NCBI RefSeq assembly: GCF_900102625.1
Contig: NZ_FMZC01000004.1
Span: 1-64,000 of the forward strand
DNA length: 64,000 nucleotides
DNA from: Paracidovorax valerianellae
GTDB taxonomy: Bacteria > Pseudomonadota > Gammaproteobacteria > Burkholderiales > Burkholderiaceae_C
Reading direction: 5' to 3'
This document shows, one piece after another, positions 1 through 8,211 of the stretch. Within the stretch, counting starts at the first letter, position 1. Every line of letters starts with the position of its first letter. A program made the position numbers and the translations under genes. The notes under the pieces were generated by a model. The model did not search any database, was not told the origin of the DNA, and was given only the letters and a program-made list of their open reading frames with translations.

Positions 1-755
1 TCGGTGATGCCAGTGAGCCGCCCGGTGTCGTCGTGCCAGTAGTGCTGGCTGCGCCCGAAGCGGTCCAGCACCTGGCCCAGTCGGTGGTGGCCGTTCGTGC
101 CCGGCCACAGCAGCCACACGGCGCCGCCGCTGCCACTACCACTACCACTGCCACTGCCACTGCCACTGCCCGAGGCGGCGATCACGCACCGGGGATCGGC
201 CCGCACTTCTTCGGGCACGTGGGCCCAGCGCGGCTGCCAGGCCCAGGGCTGCAGCTCGCACGGGGTGCGCGAGAGGGGGGCGCCTGCGGGCAATGTGCCG
301 CCTGCGCCACCGCCGCGCAGCAGCCACAGGTCTTCGCTGGCGCTGTACAGCGCCTGGCCAGGCTCCAGGGCTTCGCCGAAGGTGATGGCCCGCCCGCCGG
401 TGTCCAGCAGCACGGTGCGCTCGGCCTGCAGCTGCAGGCCGAGCTCCATGGGCAGCTTCCAGCCGTAGCCCAGCAGCCCGCAGCTTGCGCCGTGTTCTTC
501 GTTCACGTAGCTGCTGTACTGGCGCTGCCACACGAGCGGCATGGGCCCGGGCAGGCTGAAGTCCAGTTCGTCCCCGCCCATCAGCACCTTGGCACCCAGC
601 GCCGGGTTGACGGGGCTGCCCACCGCCATGCCGCCGGGGCACACGGAGCAGGCCACGCCCCCCGCCGAGCCGATGAGCACGGTGGCCGAGCCCTGGACGA
701 TGGGCCCGCCCTTTTTGGTCATGTCGCCTTGCCGCGCCGCTGGTTTGCCACTCAT
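1..755 (-). CDS. PAAR-domain RHS-repeat protein, 5' part only
   Basis: The first ~251 residues of a protein that continues beyond base 1. It starts MSGKPAARQGDMTKKGGPIV, a PAAR-like opening (residues ~1-65, glycine-rich with CSVCPGG), followed by the domain that precedes RHS repeats (FSLPGPMPLVWQRQYSS, GYGWKLPMELGL, YWHDDTGRLTGI). Family knowledge: PAAR-RHS proteins cap the type VI secretion spike and deliver a variable C-terminal toxin, which lies outside this window. A Gly-Ser run of about eight units (128-173) interrupts the domain. The ATG at 755 follows a purine-rich gagaaagaa. No T6SS core gene is visible here, so delivery is inferred; cell-surface RHS is the alternative. Confidence 0.85.
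   Translation of the reverse strand, partial: MSGKPAARQGDMTKKGGPIVQGSATVLIGSAGGVACSVCPGGMAVGSPVNPALGAKVLMGGDELDFSLPGPMPLVWQRQYSSYVNEEHGASCGLLGYGWKLPMELGLQLQAERTVLLDTGGRAITFGEALEPGQALYSASEDLWLLRGGGAGGTLPAGAPLSRTPCELQPWAWQPRWAHVPEEVRADPRCVIAASGSGSGSGSGSGSGSGGAVWLLWPGTNGHHRLGQVLDRFGRSQHYWHDDTGRLTGIT
128..173 (-). repeat. In-frame Gly-Ser microsatellite
   Basis: Alternating GGC/GGT and AGT codons give (SG)n inside the RHS gene. The six-base unit keeps the frame when copies are gained or lost, so it can only vary linker length. The plus strand reads as repeated 'actgcc/actacc'. Confidence 0.8.
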
Positions 756-1040
756 GCTGTCGTTCTTTCTCGGGGGATTCGCTGCCGATTTCAAGGAAGG
801 ATAGGTGTGGGCAAGGCTTGGATGACGCTACCTAAGGCGGTAGGCGCGTAGCAACTGCGAACTTGAAGCGGCGGCGATCATATCCCGGCAGATGGAAAGA
901 TACCGACGTCTACTGGGGGAAAACGACTGAAAGTAACGAAAAATAGTTGACTTTCAGAAAAGCACCGAATACATCCTCGCAGCCATTGACTCATCAAGCG
1001 GGTTACGCTATGCGAGCTTTTTTGCATAGGAATCCCTCCC
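756..1040. promoter_or_regulatory. Divergent intergenic region, possible promoters
   Basis: Separates the leftward RHS gene from the rightward CoA-transferase gene and is AT-richer than its flanks. On the plus strand TTGACT occurs at 947-952 and again at 986-991. The second has a 17-base spacer to a weak TATGCG at 1009-1014. A 6-bp inverted repeat (CTATGC 1008-1013, GCATAG 1024-1029) sits just upstream of the CoA-transferase start. None of these is strong enough to name the true promoter. Confidence 0.3.
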
Positions 1041-2558
1041 ATGACCCCACCCAGCCGCGTTCTCAACCCCTTGCTGCGCGAACGCACCATGACGGCCGAG
1101 CAGGCCGCCGAACTGATCCCCAACGGCGCGCGCGTGGGCATGAGCGGCTTCACCGGCGCGGGCTACCCCAAGGCCGTGCCCACCGCCCTCGCGCGGCGCA
1201 TCGAAGGGCTGCATGCGGCGGGCGAGCCGTTCAGCATCGGGCTGTGGACGGGCGCCTCCACCGCGCCGGAGCTGGACGGCGCGCTGGCCAAGGTGGGCGG
1301 CATCAGCATGCGCATGCCCTACCAGTCCGACCCGACCTGCCGCCAGCAGATCAACGCCGGGCAGATGCAATACGTCGATGCGCACCTGTCGCACGTGGCG
1401 CCCTACGTGTGGTTCGGCTTCTGGGGCAAGCTGGACGTGGCGGTGATCGAGGTGGCGGGCGTGTTGCCGGACGGGCGGCTGATCCCGTCCTCGTCGGTGG
1501 GCAACAACAAGACCTGGCTGGACCAGGCCGACCGCATCATCCTGGAGGTCAACAGCTGGCAGCCCGAGGGGCTGGACGGCATGCACGACATCTACTACGG
1601 CACCGACCTGCCGCCCAACCGGGTGCCGATCCCGCTGGTGCGCCCGGCCGACCGCATCGGCGAGCCCTATCTGCGCTGCGATCCGGCCAAGGTGGTGGCG
1701 GTGGTGGCCACGCATGCGCCCGACCGCAACTCGGCCTACGCCCCGCCGGACGACACCTCCCAGCGCATCGCAGCGCACATCATCGAGTTCCTGCAGCACG
1801 AGGTGGCCAAGGGGCGCCTGCCGCCCGGCCTGCTGCCGCTGCAGTCCGGCGTGGGCAACATCGCCAACGCCGTGCTGGCCGGCCTGAACCACGGCCCGTT
1901 CGACCACATGACGGCCTACACCGAGGTGTTGCAGGACGGCATGCTGGACATGCTGCGCTCGGGCAAGCTGGACAGCGCCTCGGCCACGGCGCTCTCGCTG
2001 AGCCCCGCAGCCACCGAGGAGTTCACCCGCAACCTCGACTTCTACCGCGAGCGCATCGTGCTGCGCCCGCAGGAGATCAGCAACCACCCCGAGCTGATCC
2101 GCCGCCTGGGCCTCATCTCCATGAACGGCATGATCGAGGCCGACCTCTACGGCAACGTGAACTCCACGCACGTAATGGGCACGTCGATCATGAACGGCAT
2201 CGGCGGCTCGGGCGACTACGCGCGCAACGCCTACCTGTCGATGTTCCTCACCCCGTCGCTGGCCAAGGGCGGTGCCATTTCGTGCATCGTGCCCATGGCC
2301 TCGCACGTGGACCACACCGAGCACGACGTGCAGGTCATCGTGACCGAGCAGGGCCTGGCCGACCTGCGCGGGCTGTCGCCCTCGCAGCGCTCGCGCGTGG
2401 TGATCGAGCGCTGCGCGCACCCGGACTTCCGCCCCGCGCTGCGCGACTACGTGGCCCGCGCCGAAGCCAGCGGCGGCGGGCGCCATACGCCCCATCTGCT
2501 GGGTGAGGCGCTGTCGTGGCACGAGCGCTATCTGCAGACCGGCACCATGCGCGCCTGA
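1041..2558 (+). CDS. Succinate/acetate CoA-transferase (acetyl-CoA hydrolase family)
   Basis: 505 residues, the full length of class I CoA-transferases of the AarC/ScpC/Ach1 group, which move CoA between succinyl-CoA or propionyl-CoA and acetate/succinate. The glutamate expected to form the acyl-glutamyl-CoA intermediate is E295 in TAYTEVLQD, at nearly the AarC position (Glu294 from memory). The glycine-rich GIGGSGDYARNAYLS near the C-terminus matches the family's CoA/oxyanion region. Cytosolic, no signal peptide. It stands alone; the thioesterase gene follows 97 bases later on the same strand. Acetyl-CoA hydrolase annotations exist for this family, but transferase activity is the usual finding. 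Confidence 0.9.
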   Translation: MTPPSRVLNPLLRERTMTAEQAAELIPNGARVGMSGFTGAGYPKAVPTALARRIEGLHAAGEPFSIGLWTGASTAPELDGALAKVGGISMRMPYQSDPTCRQQINAGQMQYVDAHLSHVAPYVWFGFWGKLDVAVIEVAGVLPDGRLIPSSSVGNNKTWLDQADRIILEVNSWQPEGLDGMHDIYYGTDLPPNRVPIPLVRPADRIGEPYLRCDPAKVVAVVATHAPDRNSAYAPPDDTSQRIAAHIIEFLQHEVAKGRLPPGLLPLQSGVGNIANAVLAGLNHGPFDHMTAYTEVLQDGMLDMLRSGKLDSASATALSLSPAATEEFTRNLDFYRERIVLRPQEISNHPELIRRLGLISMNGMIEADLYGNVNSTHVMGTSIMNGIGGSGDYARNAYLSMFLTPSLAKGGAISCIVPMASHVDHTEHDVQVIVTEQGLADLRGLSPSQRSRVVIERCAHPDFRPALRDYVARAEASGGGRHTPHLLGEALSWHERYLQTGTMRA

Positions 2559-2655
2559 GCGACTCGCCCGCCGCTGCGACCGCTGGATAATCCGGCCCAC
2601 TTTCCCGGCCCCGCGCCGCGGGCCAGGCTTCTCCCATCGCATGCAAGGAACCCCC

Positions 2656-3078
2656 ATGTCCATCTGGAAGCGCCCCATCGATCTGTCCATCATCCAGGCC
2701 GGCAGCGAAGACACCGCCGTGTCCCACCTCGGCATCGAGTTCACCGAAATCGGCGACGACTTCCTGCGCGCCCGCGTCCCGGTCGATGCGCGCACCAAGC
2801 AGCCCTACGGCCTGCTGCACGGCGGCGTGAGCGTGGTGCTGGCCGAAACCCTGGGCTCGGTGGGCGCTGTGTACGCCGCACCGGAAGGCTGGCACGCCGT
2901 GGGCCTGGACATCAACGCCAACCACCTGCGCTCCGCCCGCAGCGGCTGGGTGACCGGCACCGCCAAGCCGGTGCACATCGGCCGCACCACGCAGGTCTGG
3001 CAGATCGACATGGTCAACGACGAGGGCGAACTGACATGCGTGTCGCGCCTCACGATCGCCATGCTGGCGCCGCGCTGA
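2656..3078 (+). CDS. Hotdog-fold acyl-CoA thioesterase, YdiI/MenI-like
   Basis: 140 residues, very close to E. coli YdiI: MSIWKRPIDL at the start, then RTKQPYGLLHGG, SVVLAETLGSVGA, INANHLRSAR and SRLTIAML. The glutamate of VVLAE is the expected catalytic base and HGG the oxyanion segment. The family hydrolyses 1,4-dihydroxy-2-naphthoyl-CoA in menaquinone producers and aromatic or fatty acyl-CoAs elsewhere. No menaquinone genes are nearby, so a general role is more likely. An upstream in-frame ATG at 2641 would add five residues; the ATG at 2656 matches the family start. Confidence 0.9.
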   Translation: MSIWKRPIDLSIIQAGSEDTAVSHLGIEFTEIGDDFLRARVPVDARTKQPYGLLHGGVSVVLAETLGSVGAVYAAPEGWHAVGLDINANHLRSARSGWVTGTAKPVHIGRTTQVWQIDMVNDEGELTCVSRLTIAMLAPR

Positions 3079-3099
3079 TCTCGCCGCGAAGGGTTTGAT

Positions 3100-3672
3100 T
3101 TATTCAGGCGCGGATTCGGACCGCGCCATGCGCTCGCTTTTCCAGTACACGTCGTCCCCGCCATCCAGACGATTGAGCACGCGCGCCAGCACGAACATCA
3201 GGTCCGACAGCCGGTTGAGGTAGCGCCGCGGCGCATCGCGCATGGCCTCGGCCGCGCCCAGCGCCACCACCGACCGCTCGGCACGCCGGGCCACCGTGCG
3301 GCAGATGTGGGCCTGCGCCGCCGCCCGCGTGCCGGCAGGGAGAATGAATTCGGCCAGCCGCGGCAGCGCCGCGTTGTGGGTGGCCAGTGCCTCGTCGAGC
3401 TGCGCCAGCGCATCGTCTTTCAGCAGCTCGTAGCCGGGAATGGAAAGCTCGCCGCCCAGGTTGAACAGCTGGTGCTGCACGTCCGACAGCAGCGTGCGAA
3501 CGCCGTCCGGCAGCGGCTCGCACAGCAGCAGGCCGATGTGCGAATTGAGTTCGTCCACATCGCCCATGGCGTGGGGGCGCGGGCTGTCTTTGGAGACGCG
3601 GGAGTTGTCGCCCAGGCCCGTGGTGCCGTCGTCTCCGGTGCGCGTGGCGATCTGTGTGAGTCGGTTGCCCAT
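3100..3672 (-). CDS. Cob(I)alamin adenosyltransferase, PduO type
   Basis: 190 residues. The N-terminal TRTGDDGTTGLGD is the PduO ATP-binding loop, followed by MGDVDELNSHIGL, and near the C-terminus RRYLNRLSDLMFVLARVLN, both family signatures. It transfers the 5'-deoxyadenosyl group of ATP to cob(I)alamin to make adenosylcobalamin in the cytosol. It is 26 kb from the corrin operon and has no B12 riboswitch of its own, so it may serve salvage as well as de novo synthesis. The longer frame to 3720 has no family similarity, so the ATG at 3672 (MGNRLTQIATRTG) was chosen. Confidence 0.92.
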   Translation of the reverse strand: MGNRLTQIATRTGDDGTTGLGDNSRVSKDSPRPHAMGDVDELNSHIGLLLCEPLPDGVRTLLSDVQHQLFNLGGELSIPGYELLKDDALAQLDEALATHNAALPRLAEFILPAGTRAAAQAHICRTVARRAERSVVALGAAEAMRDAPRRYLNRLSDLMFVLARVLNRLDGGDDVYWKSERMARSESAPE

Positions 3673-3838
3673 GGCTGTTCCTTGTGGGTTGCGGGCCGCG
3701 CCAGAGGCGGCCGCGGGCATTGTGCGTTACAACCGGCAGGCAAATGTGTATCGCGGCAACAGCGGGCAAAAACGCTGGCCGGGCACCGCATGTTGCGGTG
3801 CAATACAACCCTGTTCAACTTTCACGGAGCGTGAACCC

Positions 3839-4222
3839 ATGGCAGCCCAGCAACGACGGTCCCTTCCCTTCGACACCCGCAGCGTGATGCTGTTCGCGGC
3901 GATCACCCTGGGAGGCGCCGCAGTGCACGCACAGACCGCCTCCCCCACCCTCACCTCGCCCTCCAATCAACCCAACCAGACCTCGTCGGGCACCTCCATG
4001 GGCCTGCACCCTGGCGCCAAAGGCGCTACTTTCGGCGGCGCACAGACGACCGCACAACCCACATCCGGCGCGTTTGACCGCGTCGACAGCGACAAGAACG
4101 GCCAGCTGAGCCTGGCGGAGGCAGCCCGACTGCCCGCCATCGGCAACCGTTTCAAGGAGCTCGACAAGGACCACAACGGTGCCCTCTCGCGCTCGGAATT
4201 CGAGGCTGGCGCCCACTCCTGA
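3839..4222 (+). CDS. Secreted EF-hand calcium-binding protein
   Basis: 127 residues with a signal peptide (hydrophobic segment ~16-29 and a probable AHA/AQ-type cleavage near residue 32), a low-complexity Ser/Thr/Pro/Gln stretch, and two EF-hand loops near the C-terminus: DSDKNGQLSLAE and DKDHNGALSRSE. Both loops keep Asp at positions 1 and 3 and Glu at 12, so Ca2+ binding is likely. Exported to the periplasm by inference; the target is unknown. It is a single gene ending at a strong hairpin. Confidence 0.8.
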   Translation: MAAQQRRSLPFDTRSVMLFAAITLGGAAVHAQTASPTLTSPSNQPNQTSSGTSMGLHPGAKGATFGGAQTTAQPTSGAFDRVDSDKNGQLSLAEAARLPAIGNRFKELDKDHNGALSRSEFEAGAHS

Positions 4223-4267
4223 CGCCACCCGGAGCAACTACCACACGAACTCCATTCAACCCCGACG

Positions 4268-4295
4268 GGCCCGCATGCTGGGAGGCATGCGGGCC
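4268..4295. terminator. Stem-loop between convergent genes
   Basis: A perfect 11-bp stem (GGCCCGCATGC paired with GCATGCGGGCC) with a 6-base loop lies between the EF-hand gene and the opposing ABC ATPase gene. The U-run is weak on both strands, so it may be a bidirectional terminator or simply a transcript-end stabiliser. Confidence 0.6.
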
Positions 4296-4323
4296 TTGAT
4301 GCGTGTGTGCCCGCGCCGCGCCG

Positions 4324-5110
<787 letters not shown>

Positions 5111-5127
<17 letters not shown>

Positions 5128-5764
5128 GGAACTTCCTTTCAAGGTATTGCGCGTACAGGCTCACGGGGAAGCACAGCACGAAGTAGATGAGCGCCACGCA
5201 GGCGAAGACGGCAAAGGGCTTGAAGGTGGTGTTGGCGATCATTCCGCCGGCCTTGGTGAGTTCGACGAAGCCGATCACCGAGGCCAGGGCCGTGCCCTTG
5301 ACCACCTGCACCAGAAAGCCCACCGTGGGCGCCGTGGCGATGCGGATCGCCTGCGGAAGGATCACGTGGCGCATCTGCTCGCCGAACGACAGGGCCAGGC
5401 TGCCCGAGGCCTCCCACTGCCCCTTGGGCACCGAGGCCACGCAGCCGCGCCAGATCTCCACCAGGAACGCGCTGGTGTAGAGGGTGAGCGCCACGGCGGC
5501 CGAGGTCCAGGCCGACACGTTGAGCCCCACCAGCGCCAGCCCGAAATACGAAAGAAACAGCTGCATGAGCAGCGGCGTGCCTTGAAAGACCTGCACGTAC
5601 AGGCCCACGGCGCGCTCCACCGCGCGCCCGCCCGTGAGCCGCGCCACCAGCAGCAGGCCGCCCACCAGCCCGCCGCCGACGAAGGCGATGAGCGAGAGCA
5701 CGACCGTCCAGCGCGCGGCGAGCAGCAGGTTGCGCAGAATGTCCCAGAGGGTGAAATCGACCAT
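5111..5764 (-). CDS. Polar amino-acid ABC transporter permease (second)
   Basis: 217 residues of the His/Glu/Gln/Arg permease family with about five membrane segments. The EAA loop is EASGSLALSFGEQMRHVILPQA, facing the ATPase. It begins 53 bases after the first permease gene and its end overlaps the ATPase start. Two different permease subunits in one operon suggest a heterodimeric channel, as in HisQ/HisM. Confidence 0.9.
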
Positions 5765-5817
5765 CTCGCTGTCCTTGCTGAAGGTGTCTGTATCGCGTGT
5801 GCGGCATCGGTCCGCGT

Positions 5818-6480
5818 TCAGCGGCCGAAGAGAAAGCGCGGGCCGAGCCAGTGCAGCAACCGGCGCAGGGCGATCGACAGCACCAGGTAGATGGCCGTGG
5901 CCACGATGAACGATTCGAACGCGCGGAAGTTGCGGCTCTGGATCAGGTTGGCGGCATAGCTCAGGTCCTGCACCGAGATCTGGCTGCACACCGCCGAGCC
6001 GAGCATGACGATGACGATCTGGCTCACCATGGCCGGCCACACCTTGCGCAATGCGGGTGGCAGCACCACGCGCGTGAACACCTGCACGCGCGACAGCGCC
6101 AGGCTCACCGCCGCTTCGACTTGGCCGCGCGGCGTGGCAAGAATGCCGGCGCGGATGATCTCGGTGGAATAGGCACCCAGGTTCATCACCATGGCGATGA
6201 ACGAGGCGGTCTCGGGCGAGAGCTTCACGCCCGCGGCCGGCAGCCCGAAGAAGATGAAGAACAGCTGAACGATGAACGGCGTGTTGCGGATCAGCTCCAC
6301 ATACGCCCCCACCGGCCAGCGCAGCGCCGCCGGCCCGCTGGCCCGTGCCCAGGCGCACGCGATGCCCACGGCCATGCCCACCACGGTCGCCACCGCCGTG
6401 AGGGCCAAGGTCCAGGCCACGCCGGTGGCCAGCAACGGCCACTGCGACAGCACGGCCATGAAGTCGAACTCGATGCGCAT
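5818..6480 (-). CDS. Polar amino-acid ABC transporter permease (first)
   Basis: 220 residues with the family's N-terminal membrane segment (LLATGVAWTLALTAVATVVG), the ELIRNTPFIVQLFFIFFGLP motif and an EAA loop (EAAVSLALSRVQVFTRVVLPPAL). It follows the binding-protein gene after 68 bases. The start at 6480 has little ribosome-binding signal; an in-frame ATG at 6459 (MAVLSQWP) is an alternative. Confidence 0.9.
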   Translation of the reverse strand: MRIEFDFMAVLSQWPLLATGVAWTLALTAVATVVGMAVGIACAWARASGPAALRWPVGAYVELIRNTPFIVQLFFIFFGLPAAGVKLSPETASFIAMVMNLGAYSTEIIRAGILATPRGQVEAAVSLALSRVQVFTRVVLPPALRKVWPAMVSQIVIVMLGSAVCSQISVQDLSYAANLIQSRNFRAFESFIVATAIYLVLSIALRRLLHWLGPRFLFGR

Positions 6481-6548
6481 GGGGGGCCGATCAGGTCAAC
6501 GGGTCAACAGGTCAGGGAATGCGACTGGGCGATAGGGCCTGGGCAGGC

Positions 6549-7358
6549 TCAGATCGGCAGATCGCCAGCGGGGCGGCCGAGCCACTTCTTGGCCATGGTG
6601 TCCAGCTCGCCGCTCTTCTTGGCGCTGGCAATGATTTCGTTGACCTTGGCCATCAGCGCGGCTTCGCCCTTGGGCAGGCCGATGAAGCACGGGCTGTCTT
6701 TCAGCAGCAGCTTGTATTCGGCCTGCAGCTGCGGGTTCTTCTGCATCATGTTGCCCGCCACCGAGGCGCTGGTGGCCACGAACTGCGTCTGGCCAGCCAC
6801 GAAGGCGGCGATCGTGGCGTTGTTGTCCTCGAAGCGCTTCACGTCGATGCTGGGCGGCGCGACCTTGGCGAGTTCCTGGTCTTCCATCGCACCGCGCGTG
6901 ACCGCGACGCTCTTGCCGGCCAGATCGGTCCAGGCCTTGGCGGTGAGCGACTTCGGTCCGAAAACGGCCTGGTAGAACGGTGCATAGGCCGAGGTGAAGT
7001 CGATGACCTTCTCGCGGTCCGGGTTCTTGCCCAGCGTGGAGATGACGAGGTCGGCCTTCTTGGTCTGCAGGTACGGAATGCGGTTCGCGCTGGTCACCGC
7101 GACCAGTTCCACCTTCACGCCCAGCTTGGCGGCGATCAGTTCGGCCATGTCGATGTCCAGGCCCTGGGGCTTGAGGTCGGTGCCGACGAAGCCGTAGGGC
7201 GGGTAGTCGGTGGGAATGGCGATCTTGATCGTCTTGGACTTCATGATGTCGTCCAAAGCGGTCTGTGCCTGCGCGGGCACGACGGCGCACACGAGGCCGG
7301 CGGCGGCCACGAGGCCCAGGGCCAGGCGGCGGGAGAGAAAGCGGGTGGCGAAGGTCAT
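6549..7358 (-). CDS. Periplasmic amino-acid-binding protein of the ABC transporter
   Basis: 269 residues of the SBP_bac_3 family. A signal peptide (RRLALGLVAAAGLVCAV) ends at PAQAQ near residue 32. The ligand-binding fold opens IKIAIPTDYPPYGF, then GLDIDMAELIAAKLG and LVISTLGKNPDREKVIDFT. The substrate cannot be read from the sequence; the family covers amino acids, opines and related compounds. The ATG overlaps the stop of the GntR gene (ATGA 7355-7358), with GGAG seven bases upstream, so regulator and transporter are one transcription unit. Confidence 0.92.
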   Translation of the reverse strand: MTFATRFLSRRLALGLVAAAGLVCAVVPAQAQTALDDIMKSKTIKIAIPTDYPPYGFVGTDLKPQGLDIDMAELIAAKLGVKVELVAVTSANRIPYLQTKKADLVISTLGKNPDREKVIDFTSAYAPFYQAVFGPKSLTAKAWTDLAGKSVAVTRGAMEDQELAKVAPPSIDVKRFEDNNATIAAFVAGQTQFVATSASVAGNMMQKNPQLQAEYKLLLKDSPCFIGLPKGEAALMAKVNEIIASAKKSGELDTMAKKWLGRPAGDLPI

Positions 7359-8128
7359 AGCAAGGCTCCTAGGTAGGTGGATGCGTCGCCTGGGGACGCG
7401 GCGGGGGATGGGGAAGCGGTGGACGAATCGGAAGAAGGCGATGCGCCTGCAGCGCGCCCGGTGCGCACGGGCGCCAGCGCGCTGCGCAGGTGTTCAAGCG
7501 GATCGGGGCTGGCCTGCAGGCGCAGGGCCGATTGCACCGAGCCGATGTGCTCGGCCATCAGCGCCTCGGCCCGGGCGATGTCGCCCGCCTCCAGCGCTTC
7601 GACGATGCGCACGTGGTCTTCGCACGATTGCGCCGCATCGTGCGAGGACTGGTAGAGCATGGCGATGAGCGTGGTGCGCGCGGTGAAGTCGCGCAGCGTG
7701 TCGGCCAGCAGGCCGTTGCCCAGGCACTCTGCCAGGCACACGTGGAAGTCGCCGAGCAGGAAGCTGCGCGCGCCCACGTCGGTGCCGGCCAGTGCCGCCT
7801 TTTCGCGTTGCAGGTGGGCGCGCAGCTTGCGCACCGCGGCCTTGTCCACGGTCTTCAACTGGTGCAGCAGGCCAAGCTCGATCACGCGGCGGGCTTCGAA
7901 GGCTTCGCGCGCCTCGTCTTCCGAAGGTTCGATCACGTACCAGCCGCGCCGCGCGCTCACGGTGACGATGCCGCGGGTGGACAGCCGCGTGAGCGCCTCG
8001 CGCACGATGGTGCGGCTGCAATCGAACAGCATGGCGAGCTGCTGCTCCCCCAGGCGCGAGCCGGGAGCGAGCTTTTGCGCCATCACGGCTTCGATGATGC
8101 GGTTGCTGATTTCGGTGGCGCTGGTCAT
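7355..8128 (-). CDS. GntR-family (FCD) regulator of the ABC transporter operon
   Basis: 257 residues. N-terminal winged helix (residues ~5-70, LAPGSRLGEQQLAMLFDCSRTIVREALTRL shortened here) and an all-helical FCD ligand domain (~80-220) with the metal-type residues in DFHVCLAECLGN and the late histidines in CEDHVRIVEALEAGD and MAEHIGSVQ. A ~30-residue Ser/Ala/Pro tail follows. It heads its own target operon, which suggests autoregulation. The ATG at 8128 is preferred; a TTG at 8158 would place the coding region over the inverted repeat at 8132-8154. Confidence 0.88.
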   Translation of the reverse strand: MTSATEISNRIIEAVMAQKLAPGSRLGEQQLAMLFDCSRTIVREALTRLSTRGIVTVSARRGWYVIEPSEDEAREAFEARRVIELGLLHQLKTVDKAAVRKLRAHLQREKAALAGTDVGARSFLLGDFHVCLAECLGNGLLADTLRDFTARTTLIAMLYQSSHDAAQSCEDHVRIVEALEAGDIARAEALMAEHIGSVQSALRLQASPDPLEHLRSALAPVRTGRAAGASPSSDSSTASPSPAASPGDASTYLGALL

Positions 8129-8131
8129 TGC

Positions 8132-8154
8132 CACGGAACTACGCAGGTTCCGTG
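8132..8154. promoter_or_regulatory. Inverted repeat just upstream of the GntR start
   Basis: Eight-base arms CACGGAAC and GTTCCGTG are separated by seven bases, immediately before the GntR start codon. It could be an operator or a leader hairpin over the ribosome-binding site. Confidence 0.45.
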
Positions 8155-8189
8155 CCAACTGGTATACAAGCCAGATGCACCAGTTTGGC
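8154..8189. promoter_or_regulatory. Candidate GntR operator
   Basis: The arms GCCAACTGG and CCAGTTtGGC are a near-perfect inverted repeat spaced by 17 bases. A GTATAC core lies inside (TGGTATACAA), the kind of half-palindrome bound by FCD regulators. It sits between the divergent-side esterase end and the GntR gene. Confidence 0.45.
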
Positions 8190-8211
8190 GCCTGGCCTGC
8201 GCGGGATCAGC

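Noticed and set aside
128-173. Trp-Gln repeat protein read from the other frame of the GS microsatellite
   Set aside because: The RHS frame continues through the region with clear homology; the WQ frame has no start or domain.
8128-8158. Longer GntR protein starting at TTG 8158
   Set aside because: The ATG at 8128 gives the usual family start and leaves the palindrome at 8132-8154 outside the coding region.
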